A stretch of DNA of 64,000 bases from Candidatus Peregrinibacteria bacterium (GCA_026395515.1 JAPLYN010000003.1:124001-188000); one strand, 5' to 3'. Shown: positions 41,371-49,438, counted from the stretch's first letter. Program-made: numbers and translations. The notes: generated by a model from the letters alone, not told the origin.

Positions 41371-41398
41371 ATTGTGAAGTTTTGTGGTGAATAGTCAA
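41371..41398 (-). promoter_or_regulatory. Probable promoter of ispE
   Basis: On the minus strand: TTGACT (41398-41393), a 16-bp spacer and CACAAT (41376-41371). The start would be near 41364. The -10 is only 4/6. Confidence 0.45.
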
Positions 41399-41417
41399 GT
41401 TTGGCCGATGCCGCTTC

Positions 41418-41446
41418 TTGACTAATCCTTTTAAAAGTGTTTAAAT
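41418..41446 (+). promoter_or_regulatory. Promoter that fixes the start of the next unknown gene
   Basis: TTGACT (41418-41423), a 17-bp spacer and TTAAAT (41441-41446). The RNA would start near 41453, after an in-frame GTG at 41437. The ATG at 41467 is therefore the start. Confidence 0.5.
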
Positions 41447-41466
41447 GTAATACTCTAATAATTTTT

Positions 41467-42576
41467 ATGCTAGAAAAGGTCCGACAAGAAATTGATAAAA
41501 AGGAAACCCATGACTTCAGAGGAGAAGAGGGTCTGCTTTATCGTACATTAGTGAATGGCGAGCCACTCTGGGCAAAAAAATGGCACAGAAGTCATGACAA
41601 AGCTTTCTATATGCCCATTGAGCTTGGCGGATCCAGCCTATCTCCTTTTTGGCACAAAAAGATAGAACTTTCTTATTCAATAGTGCATGAACTTTTTCCT
41701 AACGATACTATCGACGTAATAGGCTCTTACGATGAAAGAACACCCTCTAGCCTTGGGGCTATGAGTGAATTCGAACCTCTGGCTGGAAAACCAGTGACGG
41801 TCAGTCGCGAAGCCGTAGGAGACCCTGAGCTTTGTGCTATAAGAGATGACATTATGAATCAGCATTATGATGTGCTGATGGCGAGGCGTGATGAAGGAGC
41901 TCGCAGAGGTGCAACCAAAGAACAAATGGCGCCATTTTTTGCGGCGGGAAGAAAAGAGGTAAATGCAAAAATAGTGGCAGCACTAGGTCCGGAAATTGAA
42001 TTAGATAGTCTAATTGCCTCCGTGGTTGCTAGTGGCTTTCAAGGACTAGACCAGCTTGCCAAAAGGATTCGCGCACGTAATCCTAAAAATGTGATGGCGG
42101 ATTTCCTAGATGCCGGAATATCAGCCGGACATCCTGAGGTGAACTTCGTGCCAGGAACAAAAGAGCTTCATCCAAATCCTCCACATGGAACATTTGTAGA
42201 ACTTTCTATAGCAGATTCAAAAATGCTAGTGGCCCATATTTCCAGAAAATTTGCCAATAATCCGAGAAAGCGTGATGAGCTATTATCAAGATTTCGTAGT
42301 TATGAAATTTACACTTTGGTAGATCAACTTTTCGACAAAATACTTTTGGCTTTTATACAGAAAACTCAAGGACGGGGAGATACGGAATTTTTAGGAAAAA
42401 TCTGCTTAAGCTTAGAGAAATTTCGCCAAGTAACTGAAAAATTCGGCCTAACAATAGACCCGTCTAGCATGGAAAGATCTATGATAAATATTGTGACGAC
42501 CTCCACTAATTCCCGAGAGGCGATGTCTCGTTTGCAAAGAGAATTTATTGCTCCAATGGAAGCTGTTTTAGGTTAG
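41467..42576 (+). CDS. Unknown soluble protein
   Basis: A 369-residue protein without signal peptide, membrane segment or recognised motif. The first third has mixed strands with several Trp and His residues; the rest is mostly helical. A Pro/His-rich loop (ELHPNPPHG) lies near residue 240. It stands between ispE and ispDF but on the opposite strand, with its own promoter. Its stop shares TTAG (42573-42576) with ispDF. Confidence 0.62.
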   Translation: MLEKVRQEIDKKETHDFRGEEGLLYRTLVNGEPLWAKKWHRSHDKAFYMPIELGGSSLSPFWHKKIELSYSIVHELFPNDTIDVIGSYDERTPSSLGAMSEFEPLAGKPVTVSREAVGDPELCAIRDDIMNQHYDVLMARRDEGARRGATKEQMAPFFAAGRKEVNAKIVAALGPEIELDSLIASVVASGFQGLDQLAKRIRARNPKNVMADFLDAGISAGHPEVNFVPGTKELHPNPPHGTFVELSIADSKMLVAHISRKFANNPRKRDELLSRFRSYEIYTLVDQLFDKILLAFIQKTQGRGDTEFLGKICLSLEKFRQVTEKFGLTIDPSSMERSMINIVTTSTNSREAMSRLQREFIAPMEAVLG

Positions 42577-43739
42577 CCTTTCACTAAAGAAACAATCGCG
42601 AAGCATTGGATGCCGAGGCCGGCGCCGAACATTGTAAGTTCTTCACCAGTTGTGGCAGTAATGCCAATGCGAGATGGCGGAAGATTGAGAATACTGCAGA
42701 GAGATTTTTTTAGCTTTAAAGTGAGGGGATCGATCTTTGGTTTTTTGCATTCAATCATTAATCCGAGACTGTTTATTTTGAATTTTTGCTGTTCTACTTT
42801 TTTCAAAATTACATCTAAATATTTGCGGCTATCTTTCACTCCTTTCTCACAAAGATCATCAGCATAAAATCCGAGAGACATATCACCAATGGCTTGAGAA
42901 AGCGCATTAAATGTGGCGTGGAGAATCACATCGCCGTCAGAATTAGCTTTTAGTTTTGGTTGGTCTGGAATAAAAATTCCGGCAAGAGTCAGGCCGAGAA
43001 CCTCAGAATCAAAGACGTGACTATCTTGTCCAAGGCCTACGCGAAAATCTTCCGGCAAATCGCCAAAAACTGCGCGGACTTTTTGCAAATCGTGATTTGT
43101 AGTAATTTTGAAATTATTTTCACTCGCTTCAATGTAAGAGACATTTTGACCAATAGATTCGAGAAGCATGGCCTCGTCAGTAACGTCTAGCTTCTTTTTC
43201 TTGGCGTGTTCCAATGCTTTCACAAAAAGCGAATAGGTAGCAGCCTGAGGAGTCTCAGCAGCAAAAAGTTTATCTCTGTCGTGAGTTTTCAGAATATGTT
43301 TATCGTTTACCTCCTTGATCGTAGAAGTCACATAATGCCCAGCAATGCAGGCGCCGTTTTCTTTAGACTCTTTAATTACGCTATCTATTTCTTCATGGCT
43401 TACGCAAGGATTGTCACCATTATGAGCAATAATCACGTCATCCTTTTTTAGATTTTTTGGTAGGGCCTCAAAACCTATAGCAAAAGAACTTTGGCGAGTT
43501 AGTCCGCCAATAACAATTTTTTTCACCTTTGGGAGATGATATTTTTTTACAATTCTTTCGAGGTCAAATTTATTAGCTTTATTCACAACTAAAATTATTC
43601 CATCAATTTCCGGATGGTCATTGAAAGCCACAAGAGAATGGTAGACTAAAGGCTTGCCTCCAACCTGTAGAAGCAATTTATCTTGTTGAGTTTTCATGCG
43701 CTCGCCACGGCCAGCAGCAAGAATAAGGGCGTAATTCAT
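42573..43739 (-). CDS. ispDF: Bifunctional IspD-IspF of the MEP pathway
   Basis: This fusion (388 residues) performs steps 3 and 5 of the pathway. Residues about 1-225 are the cytidylyltransferase IspD: LILAAGRGERM, DKLLLQVGGKPL and HNGDNPCVS. Residues about 230-388 are the cyclodiphosphate synthase IspF: GLGQDSHVF zinc site, SDGDVILHA, GDMSLGFYAD and TTGEELTMFG. The start MNYALILAAG at 43739 is preferred; the longer frame adds six residues of poor character. IspE, which catalyses the step between, is about 1.2 kb downstream on the same strand. Confidence 0.94.
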   Translation of the reverse strand: MNYALILAAGRGERMKTQQDKLLLQVGGKPLVYHSLVAFNDHPEIDGIILVVNKANKFDLERIVKKYHLPKVKKIVIGGLTRQSSFAIGFEALPKNLKKDDVIIAHNGDNPCVSHEEIDSVIKESKENGACIAGHYVTSTIKEVNDKHILKTHDRDKLFAAETPQAATYSLFVKALEHAKKKKLDVTDEAMLLESIGQNVSYIEASENNFKITTNHDLQKVRAVFGDLPEDFRVGLGQDSHVFDSEVLGLTLAGIFIPDQPKLKANSDGDVILHATFNALSQAIGDMSLGFYADDLCEKGVKDSRKYLDVILKKVEQQKFKINSLGLMIECKKPKIDPLTLKLKKSLCSILNLPPSRIGITATTGEELTMFGAGLGIQCFAIVSLVKG

Positions 43740-43833
43740 ACTTATATATATTGGCACATTCCTTATGGTTTTGCAAAAAACCAGAGGATTTAACGAGGTA
43801 GAAGTTTATTTATATTTCATGAAATTTTGATGG

Positions 43834-43861
43834 TTGACTTTTGGCAAAAATACTGTATCTT
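43834..43861 (+). promoter_or_regulatory. Promoter of the response regulator gene
   Basis: TTGACT (43834-43839), a 16-bp spacer and TATCTT (43856-43861). The predicted leader is 31 nt. Confidence 0.6.
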
Positions 43862-43898
43862 GCCACTCGCGTGATTTCAAAAAATTAATATAAATGCG

Positions 43899-44441
43899 AT
43901 GACAGAGGGGGTTGCAACAAAATCATTTTCAACAGATTCAATGAGTGCTTTACAGGCACTACATTATCCGGATACAGGGAGAAACAAAGTTTTACTCGTT
44001 GATGACTGTCCAAACATGAGGGACTTTATGAGGGTAATTTTGGGACGAGCTTTTCCGGATCTTGAAATTATCGAAGCGAATCATCCGGTAGAAGCTATAC
44101 AAATGCTGTCCGCGGACGGCGTTGCTGATAGTCTCGCGTTCGCCTTGTCGGATAAAGACATGCCATGGATGACTGGCGTAGAGCTAGCCGCGATAATGAA
44201 TGGCCAAGAGATCAATGGTAAAAGTCTTCATCCCGACCACGTCACTGCTATGAAGGGGGTTCCTAGATTGATGATGACTGGAACTTACGATCCTGAGTTG
44301 GCTGAGAGGCTGGTGGCGGACGGGCTTTTCCATCATGTCGGTGAAAAAGGTGGCGCTGGAGGACTTATGGAAGTTTTCGGAAATATTCATACAGCAATAT
44401 TAAAAGCTGCAAGCTTGAAGACTCAAGAGGCAACTGTTTAG
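43899..44441 (+). CDS. Single-domain response regulator (receiver)
   Basis: A 180-residue protein with one receiver domain. The acidic pocket is Asp35-Asp36 (VDDCP), the phospho-acceptor is Asp85 (SDKDMPWMTG), the signalling Thr is Thr127 (MMTG) and the conserved Lys is Lys150 (GEKGG). A 30-residue N-terminal extension has no clear domain, and there is no output domain. It should pass a signal from a histidine kinase not found here. The neighbouring diguanylate cyclase, 80 nt downstream with its own promoter, is the obvious candidate output. Confidence 0.88.
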   Translation: MTEGVATKSFSTDSMSALQALHYPDTGRNKVLLVDDCPNMRDFMRVILGRAFPDLEIIEANHPVEAIQMLSADGVADSLAFALSDKDMPWMTGVELAAIMNGQEINGKSLHPDHVTAMKGVPRLMMTGTYDPELAERLVADGLFHHVGEKGGAGGLMEVFGNIHTAILKAASLKTQEATV

Positions 44442-44467
44442 GGATGGCTTCTAAACAGCCCCTTCTC

Positions 44468-44496
44468 TTGACGCAATGCACAATTGGTGTTATTAT
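44468..44496 (+). promoter_or_regulatory. Promoter of the diguanylate cyclase gene
   Basis: TTGACG (44468-44473), a 17-bp spacer and TATTAT (44491-44496). The RNA would start near 44503, beyond an in-frame ATG at 44444. The start is therefore 44522. The hydrophobic segment seen when reading from 44444 is promoter DNA, not a membrane helix. Confidence 0.65.
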
Positions 44497-44521
44497 TTAT
44501 GGCTTATTAATAATTTCTCAA

Positions 44522-45580
44522 ATGGCTACCGTCGAAGATCCAAAAGACCCAGTTTCTCCTTCTGTAGATGCGCTAATAGATCAATCTTTGGCTGTATCTG
44601 GGAATGGGCATACCCAAAGAGGGCGTCCAATGACCCCTCCGAGTGCAGCAGAAAGTCTTTTAGCTATTACTTCTACAGATAAAGCCTTGACCGTTCATCC
44701 CTCTTTGGAGGGAGCTCTAGATCATGTGAAGGGTGCCATGGGGCATTTTAATAATCTGGAAACTGCAGACAAAGAGACTATTGCTGCCGTAGAAGACCTA
44801 TGTGCAGCCATAAATTTATTGGTAAGAATGGTGGGCCAAATGGGCGAGGAATCTGGTAAAAAAATTGAGATTTTAACAGAAAGGCTTACCAATGAATTGC
44901 TATCAAAAACTGCGTTAAAAGTTGCGGCCTATAGAGATAGGCTAACAGGACTTGGTAATCAGGCATCATTGCTCGAGTTTGGACCTAAGCTTTTTGAAAA
45001 AGCAAAAGAGTCTGGAAGACCTCTTTCTTGCTTGATGTTGGATATAGATTTTTTCAAAAGTGTGAATGATACACATGGACATCCTGTAGGAGATCAGGTT
45101 TTAACACAACTTTCTCTAAGACTGAGAGAGGCTTTGCGTACTTCAGATTTTTTAATGCGTATAGGTGAAGACGAGGATGGCGGGAAGGATGACAAACAGG
45201 GAGAACTCTTTGATATGATGGCCCGTGCCGGAGGCGAAGAATTCTGTTTATTGTTAGCCGGAACCCCTTTGGATGGTGCATGTATAGCAGCTGAGCGTGT
45301 GAGAGACGCAGTAGAATCTAAGCCCTTTGTAGTAACCGACAAATATGGCGAACAAATTAAGCTTAATATCTCTGTTTCTATTGGAGTTGCTGAAGCGGAT
45401 TTTGGAAAAGTCCACTCAGCTGAGCAACTAAGAAGCCAGAGTGATAGGGCTCTTTATATGGCGAAGGAGGGTGGCAGAAATGCCGTTGCTAAAATTGAAG
45501 TGGGTGCTGATGGATCACAGGTTTTTAGAGTGATTACTCCTGACACAAGATACAAACCACAAGGACAAAAACGAATCTAA
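44522..45580 (+). CDS. Diguanylate cyclase (GGDEF domain), soluble
   Basis: It should make cyclic di-GMP from two GTP. The 352-residue protein has a 160-residue helical N-terminal part. Then comes a GGDEF domain with DRLTGLGNQASL, MLDIDFFKSVNDTHGHPVGD and the active A-site GGEEF (Gly237-Phe241). The inhibitory I-site RTSD is present, but about 21 acidic residues are inserted between I-site and A-site, where five residues are normal. That may alter product inhibition. The C-terminal SIGVAEAD and DRALYMAKEGGRN blocks are standard. The cyclase is probably controlled with the adjacent response regulator. Confidence 0.88.
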   Translation: MATVEDPKDPVSPSVDALIDQSLAVSGNGHTQRGRPMTPPSAAESLLAITSTDKALTVHPSLEGALDHVKGAMGHFNNLETADKETIAAVEDLCAAINLLVRMVGQMGEESGKKIEILTERLTNELLSKTALKVAAYRDRLTGLGNQASLLEFGPKLFEKAKESGRPLSCLMLDIDFFKSVNDTHGHPVGDQVLTQLSLRLREALRTSDFLMRIGEDEDGGKDDKQGELFDMMARAGGEEFCLLLAGTPLDGACIAAERVRDAVESKPFVVTDKYGEQIKLNISVSIGVAEADFGKVHSAEQLRSQSDRALYMAKEGGRNAVAKIEVGADGSQVFRVITPDTRYKPQGQKRI

Positions 45581-46566
45581 AGTGAAGTAAATATTTCTGA
45601 AAAGTTTATTTTTCCGGCGAGAAATTTCTGGATAACTTTTTCTTCGTGCTGGAGAAAGGCGCGCATTTTTGTAGGATTTTTTTTGAAGAAATTTAGTACG
45701 AGAGGAATTCCAGCAAGAGTTTTTGTGGAAATTTTTGAGAGAGATGATTCGGAGATTTTCTTAAAAGTTTTTGGCAGAGATTGGAGCTTTGCAGCGCGGA
45801 GGAGAGCGTTTTCTATGTGTTCGCGCATATCAGGATTCGAGACGTAAGCAGTGAGAAATTTTTCTCCTTTGAATTTCACTGCGCCGTGGATTTGAGATTT
45901 AGGATGATAAATTGCAGAAATTTTAGAGAGAGGAAAATTAAAAAGAAAATGAGCTTCAATTAGTTCGAGGCCTTTGTTTATTAACGTGGCGGATTCGATG
46001 GAAATTTTCGGTCCCATGTCCCAGCGTGGATGGGCGAGAGCGTCAGCAACAGTGATGGATTTTAATTGAGCTTTAGTTTTTTTATAAAAAGGTCCACCGG
46101 AACAAGACAAAATTATTTTTTCAATTTTTTTCTGGGGAAATTTTTGAAGAATTTCGAAGATCGCGTTGTGCTCGGAGTCGAGAGGAAGAAGCTGAGCAGG
46201 TGAGTGCGCGGCAAGTTTCATTATTTTTTTACCTTCAGCAATGAGAGATTCCTTATTCCCAAGGAGGAGAATTTTGCCAGCTTTGAGGGCGGATAGAGAA
46301 GGATTTATTCCAGCGATGCCGGAGAGGACGTTGATAATTATGTCGGCTTTTTCTAGAGTAGATAGATTGATGAGAGCGGACGGAGTTGACTCGGAGGCGA
46401 GCACTGAATCCTTTACTTTCCATTTTTTCGCCTGCTTTCCCAAAAGGGTTTTATTCACATTCGCCGAAAGACCGATTACGCGGAAATGTTTTTTATATTT
46501 TTCTAAAACTTCCAGGGCTTGGACGCCTAAAGAGCCTGTGGATCCCAAAATTACGACGTTTTGCAT
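45577..46566 (-). CDS. ispC: 1-deoxy-D-xylulose 5-phosphate reductoisomerase
   Basis: It converts DXP to 2-C-methylerythritol 4-phosphate with NADPH, the committed step of the MEP pathway. Motifs are GSTGSLG (8-14), GNKESLIAEG, LPLDSEHNAIFE (metal site), SGGPFYK and HPRWDMGPKISI. At 329 residues it is about 60 shorter than E. coli Dxr, mainly in the C-terminal domain. With ispDF and ispE, four of the seven MEP enzymatic functions lie within 6 kb on one strand. Unrelated genes on the other strand are interleaved. Confidence 0.93.
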   Translation of the reverse strand: MQNVVILGSTGSLGVQALEVLEKYKKHFRVIGLSANVNKTLLGKQAKKWKVKDSVLASESTPSALINLSTLEKADIIINVLSGIAGINPSLSALKAGKILLLGNKESLIAEGKKIMKLAAHSPAQLLPLDSEHNAIFEILQKFPQKKIEKIILSCSGGPFYKKTKAQLKSITVADALAHPRWDMGPKISIESATLINKGLELIEAHFLFNFPLSKISAIYHPKSQIHGAVKFKGEKFLTAYVSNPDMREHIENALLRAAKLQSLPKTFKKISESSLSKISTKTLAGIPLVLNFFKKNPTKMRAFLQHEEKVIQKFLAGKINFSEIFTSL

Positions 46567-46652
46567 ATAACAATTATCTACAGTTCAGAGTCGTCTTTGT
46601 AAAGCGTAACTTTGGGCCGAGGAGCTAAATCGAGCGGAAGCATCAGTAGATC

Positions 46653-46681
46653 TTGACTTTCTAATCAGTTTTGCCTATCAT
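46653..46681 (+). promoter_or_regulatory. Promoter of infC-rpmI-rplT
   Basis: TTGACT (46653-46658), a 17-bp spacer and TATCAT (46676-46681). The start would be near 46688, three bases beyond the only GTG in frame (46685). Confidence 0.7.
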
Positions 46682-46708
46682 CCTGTGGCTTCGGGTAGTC
46701 ATTTCGTA

Positions 46709-47254
46709 ATACAAAATTATATAGTTAAGAAATTACGCATTAATCTGGAAATACGCGTTCCAACCATTAGATTGATTGGCGCAGAAGGTGAGCAGCTTGG
46801 GATTATGTCTCGAGATGCAGCGATAGCTTTAGCCCAAGAAGCGGGTCTAGATCTAGCGGAAGTAGCCCCAAACGTAGTTCCTCCAGTGTGTAAAATTCTG
46901 GACTATGGTAAATATCAGTATCACCAGAAAAAGGTGGAAATGAAGCACCGTAGAATGCAGAAAAAGGCTGAAATGAAAGGCATTCGTATTGGATTCAAGA
47001 TTGGAGATCACGACCTTGGTATCAAATCGAGACAAGCTCATGGATTCCTAGAAGATGGAAATCCAGTGAAGGTAACTCTTTTGTTCCGAGGAAGAGAAGC
47101 TGCTTACAAAGACTTAGGACTTGCAAAGATGATGAAGTTTTATGAAGCGGTAAAAGATGTAGGACATATGGATGAAGCGCCAAAGAAACAGGGAAATGCC
47201 ATGTTGATGGTAATTACCCCAAGCAGAATGAGCCATCAGGCACCACAGGAATAG
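46709..47254 (+). CDS. infC: Translation initiation factor IF-3 with a probable AUA start
   Basis: IF-3 binds the 30S subunit, prevents early 50S joining and rejects non-standard start codons. The protein has the family opening RINLEIR, then RLIGAEGEQLGIM, DLAEVAPNVVPPVCKILDYGKYQY, a Lys/Met-rich linker and the C-terminal LLFRGREAAYKDLG. No ATG precedes the conserved region and the GTG at 46685 lies upstream of the predicted RNA start. ATA at 46709 is 21 nt into the mRNA, the usual leader length here; ATA 46721 and ATT 46739 are alternatives. Enteric infC uses AUU and is self-repressed through it. The same logic is likely here. Confidence 0.85.
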   Translation: MQNYIVKKLRINLEIRVPTIRLIGAEGEQLGIMSRDAAIALAQEAGLDLAEVAPNVVPPVCKILDYGKYQYHQKKVEMKHRRMQKKAEMKGIRIGFKIGDHDLGIKSRQAHGFLEDGNPVKVTLLFRGREAAYKDLGLAKMMKFYEAVKDVGHMDEAPKKQGNAMLMVITPSRMSHQAPQE

Positions 47255-47287
47255 AAACTTAATTTTAAAAAAAATAATTTAATATTT

Positions 47288-47551
47288 ATGAAAGTCAAAA
47301 GTCACAGTGGATTGAAAAAACGTTTAAAAGTAAAAAAGAGCGGAGCGCTTGCCTTCAATAAGGCTGCTAGACGTCACTTACTTACAAACAAATCTAAGAG
47401 ACAGAAAAGATCTATGCGCAATGGTATTCCAGTTTACGCTGGCGGCATGAAGCACGTAAGAAGACTTTTGTCTGGCAGAGCTCAAATTCACGTTACAAGA
47501 AAGAGACAGGAACAGTTGAAGAAGATGAAAGAAGAGGAGAAGAAAGCGTAG
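47288..47551 (+). CDS. rpmI: Ribosomal protein bL35
   Basis: An 87-residue, very basic protein with the family opening MKVKSHSGLKKRLKVKKSG and the KAARRHLLTNKSKRQKR block. It has a C-terminal Lys/Glu tail of about 20 residues beyond the common 65-residue length. It lies between infC and rplT, the conserved bacterial order. Confidence 0.96.
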   Translation: MKVKSHSGLKKRLKVKKSGALAFNKAARRHLLTNKSKRQKRSMRNGIPVYAGGMKHVRRLLSGRAQIHVTRKRQEQLKKMKEEEKKA

Positions 47552-47586
47552 TATTTACAAAGTATTTATTTTTTTAATTAACTCAT

Positions 47587-47934
47587 ATGTCTAGAGTAAA
47601 AAGAGGTGTAAACACCCGCCGCAGGCACCAAAAGATGAAGAAGGCTGCCAAAGGCTACCGTGGACTACGTAGCCGCACATTTAAGTGGGCTAAAAATGCC
47701 ACGATGAAAGCAGGTCTTCGCAGTTATACAAGTCGTCGTTTGAAAAAGCGTGACTTCCGTAGCTTATGGATCACAAGAATCAATTCTGCATGCCGCGCAA
47801 TGGGCGTGAAATACAGCAGATTGATTGACGCCATGACTAAGAAAGATATGGTAGTAAATCGCAAAATGCTTAGCGAATTGGCGGTGAATGAACCGGCAGT
47901 TTTCAAGAAAATTGTGGAAGAAGCGATGAAATAA
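47587..47934 (+). CDS. rplT: Ribosomal protein bL20
   Basis: A 115-residue rRNA-binding protein of the 50S subunit. The opening MSRVKRGVNTRRRHQKMKK and the KAGLRSYTSRRLKKRDFRSLWI and RINSACRAMGVKYSRLI blocks are typical. In some bacteria bL20 represses its own operon through the mRNA; no obvious mimic was seen here. A good terminator follows within 70 nt. Confidence 0.97.
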   Translation: MSRVKRGVNTRRRHQKMKKAAKGYRGLRSRTFKWAKNATMKAGLRSYTSRRLKKRDFRSLWITRINSACRAMGVKYSRLIDAMTKKDMVVNRKMLSELAVNEPAVFKKIVEEAMK

Positions 47935-47996
47935 AGAGATAGGGCGGAGGCGTTGAGCGAAAGCTCAAAGGTTCTCAGCAAAACTCAAAATTTAAA

Positions 47997-48026
47997 ACCG
48001 TTCACAGAAATGTGGGCGGTTTTTTT
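47997..48026 (+). terminator. Intrinsic terminator of infC-rpmI-rplT
   Basis: ACCGTTCACA, loop GAAA, TGTGGGCGGT (10 pairs including two G-U), then TTTTTT (48021-48026). A second GAAA-loop hairpin, TTGAGC-GAAA-GCTCAA, lies just upstream near 47953-47968. The 196 nt after the terminator (to 48222) hold TTTAGAA-like repeats and no clear promoter. Confidence 0.9.
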
Positions 48027-48222
48027 GTGCGGTGGGGTGGCGGTGGGATTGGTGGAAAAATTGGCGAAACCAAAGAGGTTTTAGAACTTTAGGATAAGAT
48101 TGAGGTGAGCGGGCAGAGAAGGTGGTCAGCAATTGTGCCGAGGCCCGATAGAGTTTAGAAATTTTAGAATTAATTTAGAAAAAATTTAAGAAAATTTTAA
48201 GTTTGGGTGGTAGGGTGCGGGC

Positions 48223-49113
48223 ATGGAAGAAAAAGATCTTAAAAAATTTATGGAATATGGACAAGGAAGGGTTGGTGCGAAACCCAATCAGGGCGAGAAT
48301 GCGCAAATACTTGGTAAAAGTGGAGCTCTCATCTCTAATTTCTACAAACCTTTAGCAGAACTTCCTGATGAGGAACTTTATAAAAGATGCCGAGAGTGCG
48401 GAATGAATGCGCGGGTATGGTCGCGCAAATTTGCGGCGCTTTTACCAGAGGTGGCAAAAAGGGGACTGCATAGAAGAAAGGGATTCACGTCCCTGGGGGA
48501 ATTTGCGGCGAAAATGGCGGGGATGAGTGAATATGCGGTGGATAGGATTCTGCAGTTGCATGCAAAGATAAAGGATAAACCTTTGTTGCTGAAGCTTTTT
48601 GAGTCTGGGGAGGAAGGGTGGGCAAAAATAGACAGAGTAACTTATGTTGCGACAATAGAAACTGATAAATTTTGGGCAGATAAATTGAAACTTCTGTCAA
48701 AGTCGGCTCTTGAGACTTACGTACAAAATTACAGATTAACTTTTGCGCCCGGGCGCAAACAAGAAAGCAAAAATCTTTTTGGTCAAGCGGCCGATACCGG
48801 CCTCGCGGCAGAAGGTGACGGCTTTCAATTCGAGCCTCCTGTCCGCTTTTCTTTTCCGGCAAGTAGAGATTTGGAATTCGACCTGAGGGTGGCGAAACAA
48901 AAGATGGAAAAAGAGACTAAGCAAAACTTAACCTGGAACGAAACCTTTCAAATGATAATCAAAAAAACGGATTTCGCGCCACCTCCGCTAGGCGTTTGCA
49001 TAAAGTGCAAAAAGAAAAACGCGAAGGTGAAAATCTGCGAAAAGTGCAGTATGGGATTGAAAATGGGGGACCCGACAGCGAGTGGCGAAAGCACAGGAGG
49101 TAGCCATGGTTAG
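48223..49113 (+). CDS. First half of an HNH-endonuclease module (DUF222-like plus zinc ribbon)
   Basis: A 296-residue protein. The helical core (about 50-170, with CRECG and SEYAVDRILQLHAKI) resembles the N-terminal region of CPR HNH-endonuclease proteins. A second helix-rich region follows, then a short zinc ribbon CIKCKKKN...CEKC (about 258-276) and a Gly/Ser tail. The HNH domain expected at the C-terminus is encoded separately by the next ORF in another frame, overlapping by 8 nt. Either a frameshift split one gene or two subunits are coupled. The base composition is more GC-rich than neighbouring genes and a GC palindrome lies inside, hinting at transfer. Confidence 0.6.
   Translation: MEEKDLKKFMEYGQGRVGAKPNQGENAQILGKSGALISNFYKPLAELPDEELYKRCRECGMNARVWSRKFAALLPEVAKRGLHRRKGFTSLGEFAAKMAGMSEYAVDRILQLHAKIKDKPLLLKLFESGEEGWAKIDRVTYVATIETDKFWADKLKLLSKSALETYVQNYRLTFAPGRKQESKNLFGQAADTGLAAEGDGFQFEPPVRFSFPASRDLEFDLRVAKQKMEKETKQNLTWNETFQMIIKKTDFAPPPLGVCIKCKKKNAKVKICEKCSMGLKMGDPTASGESTGGSHG
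48742..48759. repeat. Perfect 18-bp GC-rich palindrome inside the HNH module
   Basis: TTTGCGCCCGGGCGCAAA is self-complementary over all 18 bases and encodes part of L-T-F-A-P-G-R-K. Its 12-bp core is identical to the palindrome at 6122-6133. Confidence 0.7.
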
Positions 49114-49438
49114 CCGATATATTCCTGTGAAAATTAGTAGGGATGTTAAGGGAAAGTTTGCCTTCAGGTCTGGAATAAGGTGTGGATTTCCTAAATGTAG
49201 GAAGCCGGCCACGAATTTTCATCACACCAAAAGATTTGCGATAGTAAAGAGACACTTGGCGGCAGAAATTGTTCCCCTCTGCAAAATTCATCATGAGCTG
49301 GCGCACGCGGGGCTGATTGAAAATGAAGAAGAAAATCCTTTGGCGTGGAGGATTGGCGATGCTAGAAAAGTGTCGCGGGCAACGATGGAGATAGACAATA
49401 TTGTGAACAAAAAGATCCAGCGGCAAAGACGAATGTAG
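49106..49438 (+). CDS. HNH-endonuclease domain protein
   Basis: A 110-residue basic protein. The HNH-like site is IRCGFPKCRKPATNFHHTKRFA with a later PLCKIHHELAH, giving two zinc CxxC-type half-sites and the catalytic histidines. It would nick or cut DNA. ATG 49106 has GGAGG 7 nt upstream, the only strong Shine-Dalgarno sequence noticed in the window, so it is probably translated by coupling from the ORF before it. In similar CPR proteins both parts are one chain. Confidence 0.7.
   Translation: MVSRYIPVKISRDVKGKFAFRSGIRCGFPKCRKPATNFHHTKRFAIVKRHLAAEIVPLCKIHHELAHAGLIENEEENPLAWRIGDARKVSRATMEIDNIVNKKIQRQRRM

Noticed and set aside
44444-44521. Hydrophobic N-terminus making the diguanylate cyclase a membrane protein
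   Set aside because: The segment is promoter DNA (TTGACG-17-TATTAT) and the RNA starts near 44503, so it is not translated.
3442-48026. Frequent TTCG or GAAA-loop hairpins as a single repeat family
   Set aside because: The stems differ in sequence; these loops are common stable tetraloops and need no shared origin.
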